DNA of 48,901 nucleotides from Prevotella sp. (GTDB taxonomy: Bacteria > Bacteroidota > Bacteroidia > Bacteroidales > Bacteroidaceae): positions 1 through 48,901 of the forward strand of contig JAFUVB010000067.1 in NCBI GenBank assembly GCA_017471245.1. The letters are read 5' to 3'. This document shows, in pieces, positions 40,083 to 48,901 of this stretch. The notes under the pieces are model-generated. The model saw only the letters and a list, made by a program, of their open reading frames with translations. It ran no database searches and was not told where the DNA came from. Position numbers and translations under genes: made by a program. Each line of letters opens with the position of its first letter. Within the stretch, counting starts at the first letter, position 1.

Positions 40083-40259
40083 CTATTCAACAATTGTTAC
40101 GAGGTGATGAACTTTACGGATCATACCGCGAACTACAGGAGTATCTTCACGTTCAACAACCTGTGAGATTTTGTGAAGTCCTAATGCCTGAAGCGTACGC
40201 TTCTGATCAATAGGAGCACCGATCTTACTCTTGATCTGCTTGATTTTTAATGTTGCCAT
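40083..40259 (-). CDS. rpmD: Ribosomal protein uL30
   Basis: A 58-residue protein: MATLKIKQIKSKIGA at the start, LQALGLHKISQVV in the middle and a VRGMIRKVHHLVTI end. It is too short for common gene-length cut-offs. A good Shine-Dalgarno sequence, AAGGAGA (minus strand, 40267-40273), sits 7 nt before its ATG, unlike most genes here. Confidence 0.96.
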   Translation of the reverse strand: MATLKIKQIKSKIGAPIDQKRTLQALGLHKISQVVEREDTPVVRGMIRKVHHLVTIVE

Positions 40260-40276
40260 GATAATCTCTCCTTAAT

Positions 40277-40789
40277 TTATCCGTTAAACACCTTATGCAT
40301 ACTGATACCCCGCATTCCGGCGATGGTGTAAGCGTCACGCATCTGAGTAAGAGCAAGGATTGTAGCCTTCACCAAGTTGTGAGGATTAGAAGAACCCTTT
40401 GACTTTGCAAGCACGTCCTTCACACCAACACTCTCAAGAACGGCGCGCATAGCACCACCGGCCACAAGACCAGTACCAGCAGCTGCTGGCTTCAAGAAAA
40501 CCTGAGCACCACCGAAATGAGATTCCATCTCATGAGGAATTGTACCATTGAGAATAGGAACTTTCACGAGATTCTTCTTAGCAGCTTCCGTACCTTTGGA
40601 AATAGCGGCTGTTACTTCACCTGCCTTGCCAAGTCCCCAACCGATAACACCGTTTCCGTCGCCGACAACGACAATAGCGGCAAAGGTAAAGGTACGACCA
40701 CCCTTTGTTACCTTGGTAACACGGTTAATAGCAACCAGTCTGTCTTTTAATTCAACGTCACTGTTTATTTTAACTTTATTCATTGCCAT
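40277..40789 (-). CDS. rpsE: Ribosomal protein uS5
   Basis: A 170-residue protein, or 168 if it begins at the second ATG (MNKVKI). [19 protein letters not shown] (14-32) and [15 protein letters not shown] are standard double-stranded RNA-binding segments; [18 protein letters not shown] follows. It helps proofreading on the small subunit. It follows rplR by 5 nt. Confidence 0.97.
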   Translation of the reverse strand: MAMNKVKINSDVELKDRLVAINRVTKVTKGGRTFTFAAIVVVGDGNGVIGWGLGKAGEVTAAISKGTEAAKKNLVKVPILNGTIPHEMESHFGGAQVFLKPAAAGTGLVAGGAMRAVLESVGVKDVLAKSKGSSNPHNLVKATILALTQMRDAYTIAGMRGISMHKVFNG

Positions 40790-40794
40790 AATCT

Positions 40795-41139
40795 TTAGAA
40801 ATTAAGTCCACCTTTACGAGCGCCATCTGCAAGTTCCTTAACACGGCCGTGATAGAGATAACCATTACGGTCGAAAACCACCTTGGTGATACCGGCATCA
40901 AGTGCCTTCTTTGCGATCAACTCGCCCACCTTGGCAGCCTGCTCCTTCTTAGGCATGGCCTCCATACCCAGTGAAGATGCAGAAACGAGTGTATTACCAG
41001 TCAAATCGTTAATTATCTGAGCATAAATCTGCTTGTTGCTGCGGAACACGCTCATACGTGGGCGCTCGGCATTACCTTTTACGCTCTTGCGAATTCTGAA
41101 CTTTATCTTAATTCGTCTTTCTACTTTCTTTGTTGTCAT
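40795..41139 (-). CDS. rplR: Ribosomal protein uL18
   Basis: A 114-residue protein with a basic N-terminus ([21 protein letters not shown], excerpt) and the sequence [20 protein letters not shown] followed by [20 protein letters not shown] (excerpts). It binds 5S rRNA in the central protuberance with uL5. It follows rplF by 18 nt. Confidence 0.97.
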   Translation of the reverse strand: MTTKKVERRIKIKFRIRKSVKGNAERPRMSVFRSNKQIYAQIINDLTGNTLVSASSLGMEAMPKKEQAAKVGELIAKKALDAGITKVVFDRNGYLYHGRVKELADGARKGGLNF

Positions 41140-41157
41140 AATCGTAAATAATTAAAA

Positions 41158-41724
41158 TTACTTAGCTGAAGCCGACTTACCAGACTTTCTGCGGATAACC
41201 TCGCCTTTGAACAAGATACCCTTTCCTTTATATGGCTCAGGCATACGGAAAGAACGAATTTTAGCACAAATGAGACCAAGCAACTCTTTATTGCATGACT
41301 CCAATATAATCTGAGGATTCTGGTTTCTTTCAGACTTTGTCTCAACCTTCACCTCCTGCGGGAGCTGGAGGAAAATGGGATGAGTATAACCGAGTGAGAA
41401 CTCCAACACATTTCCCTGATTGGAAACACGATATCCTACGCCGACGAGCTCAAGCTCTTTCTTGTAACCTTCGCTCACACCAACAACCATGTTGTTGACA
41501 AGTGAACGATAGAGACCATGGAAAGCCTGCTTCTGCTTGTAGTTTACAGGGTTGTTCTCATCAATTTCAAATACGAGATGACCGTCTTCGTTCTTCACGA
41601 CAATCGACGGATCTACTTTCTGTGAGAGTTCGCCCTTCGGACCTTTTACACTTACTACGTTGTCCTTGATGTCGATATTAACACCGGAAGGAATGGCAAT
41701 TGGCAATTTACCTATTCTTGACAT
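41158..41724 (-). CDS. rplF: Ribosomal protein uL6
   Basis: A 188-residue protein with the two uL6 lobes: MSRIGKLPIAIPSGV, VKGPKGELSQ, and the C-terminal PEPYKGKGILFKGEVIRRKSG (excerpts). It lies near the factor-binding site. AAGGAGG (minus strand 41732-41738) 7 nt before the ATG is the best Shine-Dalgarno sequence in the window. Confidence 0.97.
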   Translation of the reverse strand: MSRIGKLPIAIPSGVNIDIKDNVVSVKGPKGELSQKVDPSIVVKNEDGHLVFEIDENNPVNYKQKQAFHGLYRSLVNNMVVGVSEGYKKELELVGVGYRVSNQGNVLEFSLGYTHPIFLQLPQEVKVETKSERNQNPQIILESCNKELLGLICAKIRSFRMPEPYKGKGILFKGEVIRRKSGKSASAK

Positions 41725-41740
41725 ATTGTATCCTCCTTAA

Positions 41741-42136
41741 TTAATAGACATAGCAAAGAACCTCGCCGCCGATCTTCTGCTCAGCAGCCTCTTTGTTTGT
41801 CATAACACCTTTGGATGTAGATAAGATGGCAATACCTAATCCGTTAATAACTCTCGGCATGTCCTTGTATCCAGTGTACTTACGAAGACCTGGAGTGGAA
41901 ACTCTTTTCAGTACGCGAATCGCGTTCTGCTTTGTTACGGGATCATACTTCAAGGCAACCTTGATAGCTCCCTGCGGGCCGTCCTCAATGAACTTGTAGT
42001 TCAGGATATAGCCCTGCTCGAAGAGGATTTTTGTGATTTCCTTCTTCAAGTTTGAAGCTGGTACTTCTACAACACGGTGATGAGCCATGATTGCATTTCT
42101 CAACCTCGTCAGATAATCTGCTATTGGATCTGTCAT
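41741..42136 (-). CDS. rpsH: Ribosomal protein uS8
   Basis: I start at the ATG at 42136 (131 residues, MTDPIADYLTRLRNAI), the conserved opening; the longer frame extends into the rpsN gap. The C-terminal STSKGVMTNKEAAEQKIGGEVL (excerpt, to VLCYVY) is the RNA-binding signature. It binds the central domain of 16S rRNA and, in many bacteria, regulates the spc operon. Confidence 0.97.
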   Translation of the reverse strand: MTDPIADYLTRLRNAIMAHHRVVEVPASNLKKEITKILFEQGYILNYKFIEDGPQGAIKVALKYDPVTKQNAIRVLKRVSTPGLRKYTGYKDMPRVINGLGIAILSTSKGVMTNKEAAEQKIGGEVLCYVY

Positions 42137-42195
42137 AAATATAAAATGTTTAATTAATCGGGACTCCCCCGACAATATTAAAAAAATACTCTTTT

Positions 42196-42498
42196 TTACC
42201 AGCTTGCTTTCTTTACTCCAGGAATAAGACCGGCAGATGCCATCTCACGGAACTGGATACGTGAAAGACCGAACTGACGGATATATCCTTTCGGACGACC
42301 GGTGATCTTGCAACGGTTGTGAAGACGAATGGGATTGGCATTCTTTGGAATGCTCTGCAGCTTACGAGCAGCCTCATAAGCCTCAGCAGGGTCATCACTC
42401 TTTGCAATGATTTCTTTCAGTGCGGCGCGTTTCTCAGCATAGCGGGCTACAAGCTTTGCACGCTTCACCTCGCGAGCCTTCATTGATTCTTTTGCCAT
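42196..42498 (-). CDS. rpsN: Ribosomal protein uS14 (zinc-free form)
   Basis: A 100-residue protein of the long class: [17 protein letters not shown], then [20 protein letters not shown] and [19 protein letters not shown] (excerpts). The CxxC...CxxC zinc site of the short form is absent. It sits in the head of the small subunit. It follows rplE by 5 nt. Confidence 0.97.
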   Translation of the reverse strand: MAKESMKAREVKRAKLVARYAEKRAALKEIIAKSDDPAEAYEAARKLQSIPKNANPIRLHNRCKITGRPKGYIRQFGLSRIQFREMASAGLIPGVKKASW

Positions 42499-42503
42499 AT
42501 CTA

Positions 42504-43058
42504 TTAATCGTTTTTAGCGTTCTTGAATGGGAGACCGAATGCCTTGAGCAGAGCATAACCTTCCTCGTCGGTCTTTGCAGATGTGACGAAGGTGATATTC
42601 ATGCCCTGAATACGGTCGATGCTGTCGATGTTAATCTCAGGGAAGATAATCTGCTCTTGAATACCAAGCGTATAGTTTCCCTGACCGTCGAACTTGCTCT
42701 CAATACCCTTGAAGTCACGGATACGCGGCAATGCCACGCGAACCAGCTTCTCAAGGAACTCGTACATACGCTCACGGCGCAGTGTCACCATTACACCGAT
42801 TGGCATCTTCTTACGCAACTTGAAGTTGGCAATATCCTTCTTGGAATATGTAGCAACTGCCTTCTGACCAGTGATTGTCGTAATCTCGTTGATAGCCACA
42901 TCAATGATTTTCTTATCTTGAGTAGCATCACCAAGACCCTGGTTTACCACGATCTTCTTCAGGACAGGAATCTGCATGGTAGAACTGTAGTTGAACTGCT
43001 TCTGCAGAGCAGGAGCGATAGACTCCTTATACTGTTTCTTTAACTGTGCTGTATTCAT
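42504..43058 (-). CDS. rplE: Ribosomal protein uL5
   Basis: A 184-residue protein with [37 protein letters not shown] and [14 protein letters not shown] (excerpts), binding 5S rRNA and the P-site tRNA. The start ATG overlaps the rplX stop by 1 nt (TAATG on the minus strand). GGGGAGG, 10 nt upstream within rplX, could act as a ribosome-binding site. Confidence 0.97.
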   Translation of the reverse strand: MNTAQLKKQYKESIAPALQKQFNYSSTMQIPVLKKIVVNQGLGDATQDKKIIDVAINEITTITGQKAVATYSKKDIANFKLRKKMPIGVMVTLRRERMYEFLEKLVRVALPRIRDFKGIESKFDGQGNYTLGIQEQIIFPEINIDSIDRIQGMNITFVTSAKTDEEGYALLKAFGLPFKNAKND

Positions 43059-43393
43059 TATTTGATAACCTCCCCTGACTTTTTAGAGATACGGATAACA
43101 TTCTTACCCTCATGCTTGATTGATACTCGTGTGGGGTCACCACTCTTCGGATCCACCAACATCAAATTAGAGATATGGATAGGAGCTTCCTGCTTGATGA
43201 TTCCACCCTGAGGATGCTTTGCAGAAGGCTTCATGCTCTTTGAAACCATGTTTACTCCTTCTACGATGGCACGCTGCTCATCTACGAGAACCTTGAGGAC
43301 CTTGTGAGGAGTCTTGCTGCCTTTGGTCCTAAAATTGTCCTTACCGGCAATTACCAGAACCATGTCACCTTTCTTAATATGTAACTTGCTCAT
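43058..43393 (-). CDS. rplX: Ribosomal protein uL24
   Basis: A 111-residue KOW-domain protein: [21 protein letters not shown] at the start and [23 protein letters not shown] (excerpts) in the middle. It starts assembly of the large subunit and lies at the exit tunnel. It overlaps rplE by 1 nt. Confidence 0.97.
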   Translation of the reverse strand: MSKLHIKKGDMVLVIAGKDNFRTKGSKTPHKVLKVLVDEQRAIVEGVNMVSKSMKPSAKHPQGGIIKQEAPIHISNLMLVDPKSGDPTRVSIKHEGKNVIRISKKSGEVIK

Positions 43394-43412
43394 TACTATA
43401 CTATTTTATTAA

Positions 43413-43778
43413 TTAAAGAACCTCAGGTGCCAAAGAGACGACCTTCATGTTCACTGCACGAAGTTCACGTGCCACAGGACCGAAGATACGACTGCCGCGA
43501 AGTTCACCAGCATTGTTGAGCAGCACACAAGCATTGTCGTCGAAACGGATATATGAACCATCAGCACGACGGATTTCCTTCTTAGTGCGAACAATCAAAG
43601 CCTTAGATACTGCACCCTTTTTCACATCACTTGTAGGAATAGCGTTCTTGACAGCTACGACAATAACGTCACCTACGCTTGCATAACGACGGCGTGTTCC
43701 ACCCAACACACGGATGCAGAGGGCTTCACGTGCACCGCTATTATCAGCTACTGTAAGTCTTGATTCTGCTTGTATCAT
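43413..43778 (-). CDS. rplN: Ribosomal protein uL14
   Basis: A 121-residue protein with the standard opening [31 protein letters not shown] and VVSLAPEVL end (excerpts). It forms an intersubunit bridge. Only 2 nt separate it from rpsQ. Confidence 0.98.
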   Translation of the reverse strand: MIQAESRLTVADNSGAREALCIRVLGGTRRRYASVGDVIVVAVKNAIPTSDVKKGAVSKALIVRTKKEIRRADGSYIRFDDNACVLLNNAGELRGSRIFGPVARELRAVNMKVVSLAPEVL

Positions 43779-43780
43779 AA

Positions 43781-44038
43781 TTACTTAGCTTTTTCTACGA
43801 TTTGAACTAATCTCCATCTCTTTGTCTTTGACAGAGGACGAGTCTCCATAATGAGAACGGTATCGCCGATGTTGGCTTCGTTCTTTTCATCGTGAACATG
43901 GTATTTCTTTGTCTTCTGGACAAACTTACCATAAATGGGGTGCTTCTCCTTGAACTTAGATGCAATAACAATGGTCTTCTCCATTTTGTTGCTGATAACC
44001 ACACCCTGTCTTGTCTTTCTTAAATTTCTTGTTTCCAT
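43781..44038 (-). CDS. rpsQ: Ribosomal protein uS17
   Basis: An 85-residue OB-fold protein: [20 protein letters not shown] and the [19 protein letters not shown] segment (excerpts) identify it. It binds the 5' domain of 16S rRNA. It follows rpmC by 11 nt. Confidence 0.97.
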   Translation of the reverse strand: METRNLRKTRQGVVISNKMEKTIVIASKFKEKHPIYGKFVQKTKKYHVHDEKNEANIGDTVLIMETRPLSKTKRWRLVQIVEKAK

Positions 44039-44049
44039 CTGAACCGTTG

Positions 44050-44244
44050 TTATTTATTAAGTTCCCTCTGGCGGAGCTCTGTTTTAATACGTGCAATGTC
44101 ATGACGTGTGGACTTAATCTGAGATGGATTCTCCAACGGAGCAATTGAATGATTGATTCTCAACTGCTGCAGTTTTGCGACTTCTGTTTCCAGGCGCTCC
44201 AACAACTCTTTGGTGTCGAGCCCTCTAATTTCACTTGCCTTCAT
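44050..44244 (-). CDS. rpmC: Ribosomal protein uL29
   Basis: A 64-residue helical-hairpin protein with [19 protein letters not shown] and the conserved [19 protein letters not shown] (excerpts). It forms part of the tunnel-exit docking site for nascent-chain factors. Spaced 5 nt from rplP. Confidence 0.97.
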   Translation of the reverse strand: MKASEIRGLDTKELLERLETEVAKLQQLRINHSIAPLENPSQIKSTRHDIARIKTELRQRELNK

Positions 44245-44249
44245 CTTTC

Positions 44250-44678
44250 TTAAGCGTTTTTATCGTAATCACGTCTAACAATAAACTTAGTCTTCACAGG
44301 CAACTTCTGAGCACCGAGGCGCAAAGCCTCCTTGGCAACATCAAAAGGAACACCTTCTACTTCAAAGAGAACACGCCCCGGAGTCACAGGTGCAACCCAT
44401 CCTGCGGGATCACCTTTACCTTTACCCATACGCACATCGGCTGGTTTGCGGGTGATTGGTTTGTCCGGGAATATACGGATCCAGACCTGTCCTTCACGCT
44501 GCATATAACGGTTGATAGCAACGCGGGCAGCCTCTAACTGGCGACTGTCGAGCCATTTAGCCTCAAGTGTCTTGATGCCGAATGAACCGAAAGCCAGCTG
44601 TGTACCTCTGTGGGCGTTGCCTTTGTTGCCGCGACCATCCTGAGGTCTTCTATATCTAACTCTTTTTGGCTGTAACAT
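44250..44678 (-). CDS. rplP: Ribosomal protein uL16
   Basis: A 142-residue protein: [20 protein letters not shown] and the conserved [21 protein letters not shown] (excerpts), whose loop approaches the A-site tRNA at the peptidyl-transferase centre. It follows rpsC by 21 nt. Confidence 0.98.
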   Translation of the reverse strand: MLQPKRVRYRRPQDGRGNKGNAHRGTQLAFGSFGIKTLEAKWLDSRQLEAARVAINRYMQREGQVWIRIFPDKPITRKPADVRMGKGKGDPAGWVAPVTPGRVLFEVEGVPFDVAKEALRLGAQKLPVKTKFIVRRDYDKNA

Positions 44679-44699
44679 GATAATTTCTTCTTTTCTTGA

Positions 44700-45419
44700 T
44701 TACTTATTTCTCTTGCGATTGCCACGGCCACCCTGACGACCATTTCCACGACCGCCCTGCTTCTCCTGTGTAAAGTTAGGAGCAAGGTCACGCTTCTCAT
44801 AAACCTCTCCACGGCAAATCCAGACCTTGATACCGAGAAGTCCCACCTTAGTGAGTGCCTCAGCCTTGCAATAGTCGATGTCTGCACGGAAAGTATGCAA
44901 CGGTGTACGACCTTCCTTGAGCATTTCCTTACGTGCCATTTCAGCACCATTCAAACGACCGGTAATCTGCACCTTAATACCCTCTGCACCAGCGCGCATT
45001 GTGTTGGCGATAGCCTGCTTGATAGCGCGGCGATATGCGATTTTACCTTCCACCTGACGAGCAATGTTGTTGGCAACGATTGTAGCATCAAGTTCAGGCT
45101 TCTTCACTTCGAAGATATTAATCTGGATTTCCTTATCATAGAGTTTCTTCAACTCTTCCTTCAGTTTGTCAACATCTTGACCACCTTTACCAATGACAAT
45201 ACCCGGACGGGCTGTGCAAATAGTAATGGTAACAAGCTTTAAGGTGCGCTCGATGACAATCTTCGAAACACTTGCCTTAGCCAGACGCTCGTTGAGGTAC
45301 TTACGGATTTTCTGGTCTTCAACCAGATTGTCACCGAAGCTCTTTCCTCCGAACCAGTTTGAGTCCCAACCGCGGATAATACCAAGGCGGTTACTTATTG
45401 GATTAACTTTCTGTCCCAT
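44700..45419 (-). CDS. rpsC: Ribosomal protein uS3 with Gly/Arg-rich tail
   Basis: A 239-residue protein with the KH domain ([21 protein letters not shown], excerpt of 73-93) and the [12 protein letters not shown] segment. The last 20 residues are a Gly-Arg-Asn-rich tail ([20 protein letters not shown] in part), unlike E. coli uS3. It lines the mRNA entry channel and has helicase activity there; the tail could add mRNA contacts. Confidence 0.97.
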   Translation of the reverse strand: MGQKVNPISNRLGIIRGWDSNWFGGKSFGDNLVEDQKIRKYLNERLAKASVSKIVIERTLKLVTITICTARPGIVIGKGGQDVDKLKEELKKLYDKEIQINIFEVKKPELDATIVANNIARQVEGKIAYRRAIKQAIANTMRAGAEGIKVQITGRLNGAEMARKEMLKEGRTPLHTFRADIDYCKAEALTKVGLLGIKVWICRGEVYEKRDLAPNFTQEKQGGRGNGRQGGRGNRKRNK

Positions 45420-45427
45420 TCTACTTA

Positions 45428-45832
45428 TTATTTTTCGTCATTAGTTTTAGCATCAACGAACAAAGTCACGTGATTAGAACGCTTGCGAATACGATACCCG
45501 CGACCCTGAGGAGCTGGTCTCATGCGCTTCATGGTTACGCCTTCGTCAACGAATACTTTACTTACATAGAGTTCGCCGTCTTCTGCTTTACGGTCATTTT
45601 TCTGCTCCCAGTTATTGATGGCAGAGCGAAGAAGCTTCTCAACGTCTGTTGAAGCAGCCTTCTTGGAGAATCTCAGCACACCAAGAGCGCGGTTCACTTC
45701 CATACCGCGAATCATATCTACGACATAGCGCATCTTGCGAGGTGAAGAAGGAACATTCTTCAACTTTGCAAAATACAATGTCTTCAAGGCCTCATGTCTT
45801 TTTTCAGCCGAAATATGTTTTCTCTTTCCCAT
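45428..45832 (-). CDS. rplV: Ribosomal protein uL22
   Basis: A 134-residue protein with [20 protein letters not shown] and the long tunnel hairpin [21 protein letters not shown] (excerpts). It contacts all six 23S domains and narrows the exit tunnel. It sits 8 nt ahead of rpsC and 33 nt after rpsS. Confidence 0.97.
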   Translation of the reverse strand: MGKRKHISAEKRHEALKTLYFAKLKNVPSSPRKMRYVVDMIRGMEVNRALGVLRFSKKAASTDVEKLLRSAINNWEQKNDRKAEDGELYVSKVFVDEGVTMKRMRPAPQGRGYRIRKRSNHVTLFVDAKTNDEK

Positions 45833-45865
45833 TATTGCTTCTTTTCTTTAAATGGTTCCGCCTGT

Positions 45866-46132
45866 TTACTTCTTATTACCAGCATGACCGCCGAAACGAC
45901 GAGTAGGCGCAAATTCACCTAACTTGTGACCTACCATGTTCTCTGTAACGTAAACAGGGATAAATTTATTACCGTTATGAACAGCTACAGTGTGTCCCAC
46001 GAAATCGGGGGAAATCATTGAAGCTCTGGCCCACGTCTTGACAACATTCTTTTTGCCACTCTCATTCATTGCGAGAATTTTCTTCTCGAGTGACACATTG
46101 ATGTATGGACCTTTTTTTAATGAACGACTCAT
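45866..46132 (-). CDS. rpsS: Ribosomal protein uS19
   Basis: An 88-residue protein: [20 protein letters not shown], then [34 protein letters not shown] in part, all standard. It binds the head of the small subunit with uS13. It follows rplB by 22 nt. Confidence 0.98.
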   Translation of the reverse strand: MSRSLKKGPYINVSLEKKILAMNESGKKNVVKTWARASMISPDFVGHTVAVHNGNKFIPVYVTENMVGHKLGEFAPTRRFGGHAGNKK

Positions 46133-46154
46133 AATTTATTTCAGTTTACTTTTG

Positions 46155-46979
46155 TTATTTACTTGCTCTTGCTATGATATACTTGTTAGAGAGCTTCTTA
46201 GGTGCACGTGTCTTGAGACCCTTAGCATACAAGCCCTTGCGTGAACGTGGATGTCCACCAGACTGACGGCCTTCACCACCACCCATCGGGTGATCGTGCG
46301 GGTTCATAACAACACCACGGTTGTGAGGACGACGACCGAGCCAGCGAGAACGTCCGGCCTTACCAGACTGCTCAAGTGCATGGCTTTCGTTTCCTACCAC
46401 ACCAACAGTAGCTTTACAAGCACTCAGGATTTTACGTGTTTCTCCAGAAGGGAGTTTGATTACACAATAAGATCCTTCACGAGAAGTAAGCTGAGCAAAA
46501 TTACCAGCCGAGCGAACCAGTTTAGCACCCTGTCCTGGCCGAAGTTCAATGTTGTGAACCATCGTACCCACAGGAATGTTTGCCAAAGGAAGAGCATTAC
46601 CTACCTCAGGTGCTGCCTCAGCACCAGAGCAGATTGTTGTGCCCACCTCAAGTCCGTTAGGAGCAATAATGTAACGTTTTTCACCATCTGCGTAGAACAG
46701 CAAAGCGATACGAGCCGAACGGTTCGGATCATATTCGATTGTCTTCACTACAGCAGGAACACCATCTTTCTCTCGTTTGAAGTCGATGATACGGTACTTT
46801 CTTTTGTGACCGCCGCCTCTGTAGCGGACGGTCATCTTACCAGAATTGTTACGTCCACCTGTTGAGCGTTTACCGTAAACGAGAGACTTCTCTGGCACGG
46901 ATGCAGTTATTTCCTCGAACGTGCCAATAATCTTGTGTCTTTGACCGGGAGTTACCGGTTTTAATTTACGTACTGCCAT
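46155..46979 (-). CDS. rplB: Ribosomal protein uL2
   Basis: A 274-residue protein with [22 protein letters not shown] and the C-terminal [19 protein letters not shown] and GGHPRSRKG segments (excerpts), which include the histidine needed for peptidyl-transferase assembly. It is the core intersubunit protein of the large subunit. It follows rplW by 7 nt. Confidence 0.98.
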   Translation of the reverse strand: MAVRKLKPVTPGQRHKIIGTFEEITASVPEKSLVYGKRSTGGRNNSGKMTVRYRGGGHKRKYRIIDFKREKDGVPAVVKTIEYDPNRSARIALLFYADGEKRYIIAPNGLEVGTTICSGAEAAPEVGNALPLANIPVGTMVHNIELRPGQGAKLVRSAGNFAQLTSREGSYCVIKLPSGETRKILSACKATVGVVGNESHALEQSGKAGRSRWLGRRPHNRGVVMNPHDHPMGGGEGRQSGGHPRSRKGLYAKGLKTRAPKKLSNKYIIARASK

Positions 46980-46986
46980 TTTTTAT

Positions 46987-47331
46987 TTAAATATTGCTAT
47001 AAAAATCAATAGTATCGCCCTCTTTCAGAGTAACGATTGCTTTCTTGAACGACCTGCGCTGCCCCTTGATGAGACCATCCTTGGTATAGCGGCTTGAACG
47101 CTTACCTGCATAGCGCATAGTGTTCACATCAATAACTGTAACATTATACAGGCTCTCCACTTCTGCCTTGATTTCGAGTTTGTTAGCCTCAGGACGCACG
47201 ATGAAGCCGTATTTAGGAGTAGCTTTCTTTGTACGCACTTGTCCCTTCCACTTATAGCTCTTGTCTTCAGAAGTCTTGTCTGTAATAGAGGTCATCTTCT
47301 CGGTGACCAATGGTTTAATGATAAATGCCAT
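46987..47331 (-). CDS. rplW: Ribosomal protein uL23
   Basis: A 114-residue protein: MAFIIKPLVTEKMTSI, then YGFIVRPEANKLEIKAEVE and VNTMRYAGKRSSRYTKDG (excerpts). It sits at the tunnel exit, where trigger factor and SRP dock. AAGGA 10 nt before the ATG is a weak ribosome-binding site. It follows rplD by 15 nt. Confidence 0.97.
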   Translation of the reverse strand: MAFIIKPLVTEKMTSITDKTSEDKSYKWKGQVRTKKATPKYGFIVRPEANKLEIKAEVESLYNVTVIDVNTMRYAGKRSSRYTKDGLIKGQRRSFKKAIVTLKEGDTIDFYSNI

Positions 47332-47346
47332 ATCTGAGTTTCCTTT

Positions 47347-47976
47347 TTACTTTACTAAGTTCTCTTCGACAATCTTCAATGCATTCTCTGTCATGACAAG
47401 CACGTCAGCATTCAAAATTTTATACGTATTGAGCGTCTGAGCGGTCATTACTTCAGCCTTCTGTAGGTTTCGAGCCGACAAATATACGTTTTTATTTGAT
47501 TCTGGCAAAACGAGGAGAAGTTTCCTTCCTTCGACTTTAAGATTTTTAGTGATATTTATGAAATCTTTTGTCTTTGGAGCTTCAAATGTGAAGTCCTCGA
47601 GCACCATGATTGCGTCTTCCTGCACCTTATAGGCCAGAGCACCCTTACGAGCAAGAACTTTTACTTTTTTGTTCAATTTGAAACTATAGTCACGCGGTTT
47701 CGGACCGAATGCGCGTCCACCACCTACGAGAACCGGAGAGTTGATGTCACCACGACGGGCACCACCGCCACCCTTCTGGCGGATGAGCTTACGTGTTGAG
47801 CCAGCGTGCTCGCTGCGCTCCTTAGCCTTTGCTGTACCCTGACGGCGGTCAGCGAGATACTGCTTCACTGCCAGATAGATCACATGGTCGTTAGGTTCAA
47901 TGCCGAAGACAGATTCGTTTAACGTAACCTTTCTTCCAGTCTCCTGACCTTTGATATTTAATACGTTAATTTCCAT
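47347..47976 (-). CDS. rplD: Ribosomal protein uL4
   Basis: A 209-residue protein with the tunnel loop [20 protein letters not shown] and [17 protein letters not shown] (excerpts). It forms the tunnel constriction with uL22. The ATG overlaps the last base of the rplC stop codon (TAATG on the minus strand), so the two are translationally coupled. Confidence 0.97.
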   Translation of the reverse strand: MEINVLNIKGQETGRKVTLNESVFGIEPNDHVIYLAVKQYLADRRQGTAKAKERSEHAGSTRKLIRQKGGGGARRGDINSPVLVGGGRAFGPKPRDYSFKLNKKVKVLARKGALAYKVQEDAIMVLEDFTFEAPKTKDFINITKNLKVEGRKLLLVLPESNKNVYLSARNLQKAEVMTAQTLNTYKILNADVLVMTENALKIVEENLVK

Positions 47977-48590
47977 TACTTGTTAATAATTACGGTTGAA
48001 CCATTACAACCAGCAACGCTACCCTTCACGATCAGAAGGTTGCTCTCTGGTAATACCTTTAACACTCTGAGGTTTTGTGTAGTCACACGGTCACCACCCA
48101 TCTGTCCGGCCATGCGCATGCCCTTGAACACCTTTGCAGGATAAGAACAAGCACCGATTGATCCCGGCTTGCGGGCGCGGTCGTCCTGACCGTGGGTTGC
48201 CTGACCAACGCCACCGAATCCATGACGCTTCATAACACCCTGGAATCCCTTACCTTTGGATGTTCCCACAACGTCAACGAAAGTTGTGTCGTTGAAGATT
48301 TCAACTGTGATTGTGTCACCGAGGTTGTACTCCTCATCAAACTTGAACTCGGCCAAGTGGCGCTTTGGTGTTGTACCAGCCTTCTTGAAGACTCCCTGCA
48401 TAGGCTTGGTAGTATTCTTCTCCTTAGCCTCGCCGAAAGCCAACTGAACGGCTTCGTAACCGTCTTTCTCAACGGTCTTCACTTGAGTAACAACACAAGG
48501 GCCAGCTTCGATAACAGTGCACGGCACATTCTTGCCGTCGGCACTGAAAACGGATGTCATTCCGATTTTTCTTCCTAATAATCCTGGCAT
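47976..48590 (-). CDS. rplC: Ribosomal protein uL3
   Basis: A 204-residue protein: [20 protein letters not shown], then [19 protein letters not shown] and [21 protein letters not shown] (excerpts), the standard uL3 motifs near the peptidyl-transferase centre; the QATHGQDD segment includes the conserved glutamine. It follows rpsJ by 62 nt. Confidence 0.98.
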   Translation of the reverse strand: MPGLLGRKIGMTSVFSADGKNVPCTVIEAGPCVVTQVKTVEKDGYEAVQLAFGEAKEKNTTKPMQGVFKKAGTTPKRHLAEFKFDEEYNLGDTITVEIFNDTTFVDVVGTSKGKGFQGVMKRHGFGGVGQATHGQDDRARKPGSIGACSYPAKVFKGMRMAGQMGGDRVTTQNLRVLKVLPESNLLIVKGSVAGCNGSTVIINK

Positions 48591-48652
48591 TTCAATTACT
48601 GTTTAAAAAAATTGTTTTTAAAGAATCAAATTTACTTCTTGCAGCAGAGGTA

Positions 48653-48901
48653 CTATACCTTGATTTCAACCTCCACACCACTCGGGAGTTCGAGCTTCAT
48701 CAGCGCGTCAACAGTCTTTGCAGTAGAACTGTAGATGTCGATCAAACGCTTGAAGTTTGGCAGCTGGAACTGCTCGCGTGCCTTCTTGTTGACGAAGGTA
48801 GAGCGGTTTACGGTAAAAATACGCTTGTGAGTAGGCAGAGGAATAGGACCGCTAACGATAGCACCTGTAGCCTTTACAGCCTTCACAATCTTCTCTGCTG
48901 A
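48653..48901 (-). CDS. rpsJ: Ribosomal protein uS10 (start outside window)
   Basis: The last 82 codons of uS10: [23 protein letters not shown], then [14 protein letters not shown] and [30 protein letters not shown] in part. The frame stays open to the window edge, so the amino-terminal codons lie outside. It opens the S10 operon and also takes part in transcription antitermination with NusB. Confidence 0.97.
   Translation of the reverse strand, partial: SAEKIVKAVKATGAIVSGPIPLPTHKRIFTVNRSTFVNKKAREQFQLPNFKRLIDIYSSTAKTVDALMKLELPSGVEVEIKV

Noticed and set aside
1-48901. Mobile elements, prophage, toxin-antitoxin or defence islands
   Set aside because: No transposase, integrase, restriction or toxin motifs were found on either strand; tRNA 3' end shows no attachment-site duplication nearby.

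Overview
The window comes from a member of the Bacteroidota, most likely Prevotella in the broad sense. The evidence is threefold. Promoters repeatedly fit the Bacteroidota pattern TTTG-N19-21-TAnnTTTG, most gene starts are A-rich rather than preceded by Shine-Dalgarno sequences, and several gene groups are typical of the phylum (exbB-exbD-exbD-tonB-substrate-binding lipoprotein-TPR, small PorT-like barrels, a long LptF/G permease). I see no insertion sequence, prophage, integrase or CRISPR array. It reads as ordinary chromosome with a few repeat-rich gaps.

Layout. 1-2.0 kb: a nucleotidase encoded as two separate genes, facing a PorT-like outer-membrane protein. 2.2-2.5 kb: a 55-residue two-cluster ferredoxin whose promoter carries an 18-bp palindrome. 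2.5-3.0 kb: a gap with 22-nt tandem repeats and a terminator. 3.0-8.6 kb: the TonB energising operon (ExbB, two ExbD, TonB, a PstS-like lipoprotein and a TPR protein). 8.7-13.2 kb: LptF/G permease, RibBA and an aspartate-type aminotransferase, all on the minus strand. 13.3-15.6 kb: a START-like protein, a tRNA with anticodon CAT, a small basic protein and a stand-alone AICAR transformylase. 15.5-16.1 kb: a gap with a 12-nt repeat array inside a hairpin.

16.1-22.4 kb is a carbon-handling stretch: a glutamate-transporter-fold symporter with an unusual binding site, class II fructose-bisphosphate aldolase, a FucP-type sugar permease, an AqpZ-like water channel and a secreted GH43 glycosidase. 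22.6-27.3 kb: a 989-residue protein joining two receiver-like domains to a PEP-synthase ATP-grasp module, divergent from a YitT membrane protein and the tRNA methyltransferase TrmO. 27.5-29.6 kb: NADP-type glutamate dehydrogenase and an RlpA-like exported protein with an abnormal start. 29.7-33.7 kb: envelope proteins (a glycine-zipper lipoprotein and three small barrels) interrupted by an 840-nt gap full of phased repeats and hairpins.

33.9-48.9 kb is one continuous minus-strand ribosomal cluster joining the S10, spc and alpha operons: rpsJ (cut by the window edge), then rplC to rplO, secY, map, infA, rpmJ, rpsM, rpsK, rpsD, rpoA and rplQ, closed by a clear terminator.

The observations I rate highest are the substrate-site substitutions in the symporter at 16.1 kb, the receiver/ATP-grasp chimera at 22.6 kb, the sequence-unrelated but equally phased 21-22-nt repeat arrays in two distant gaps, the terminator-like hairpins in the leader of the GH43 gene and inside the rlpA reading frame, and an A54/T58 swap in the T-loop of the tRNA. 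All calls come from reading the sequence; no database search was run.
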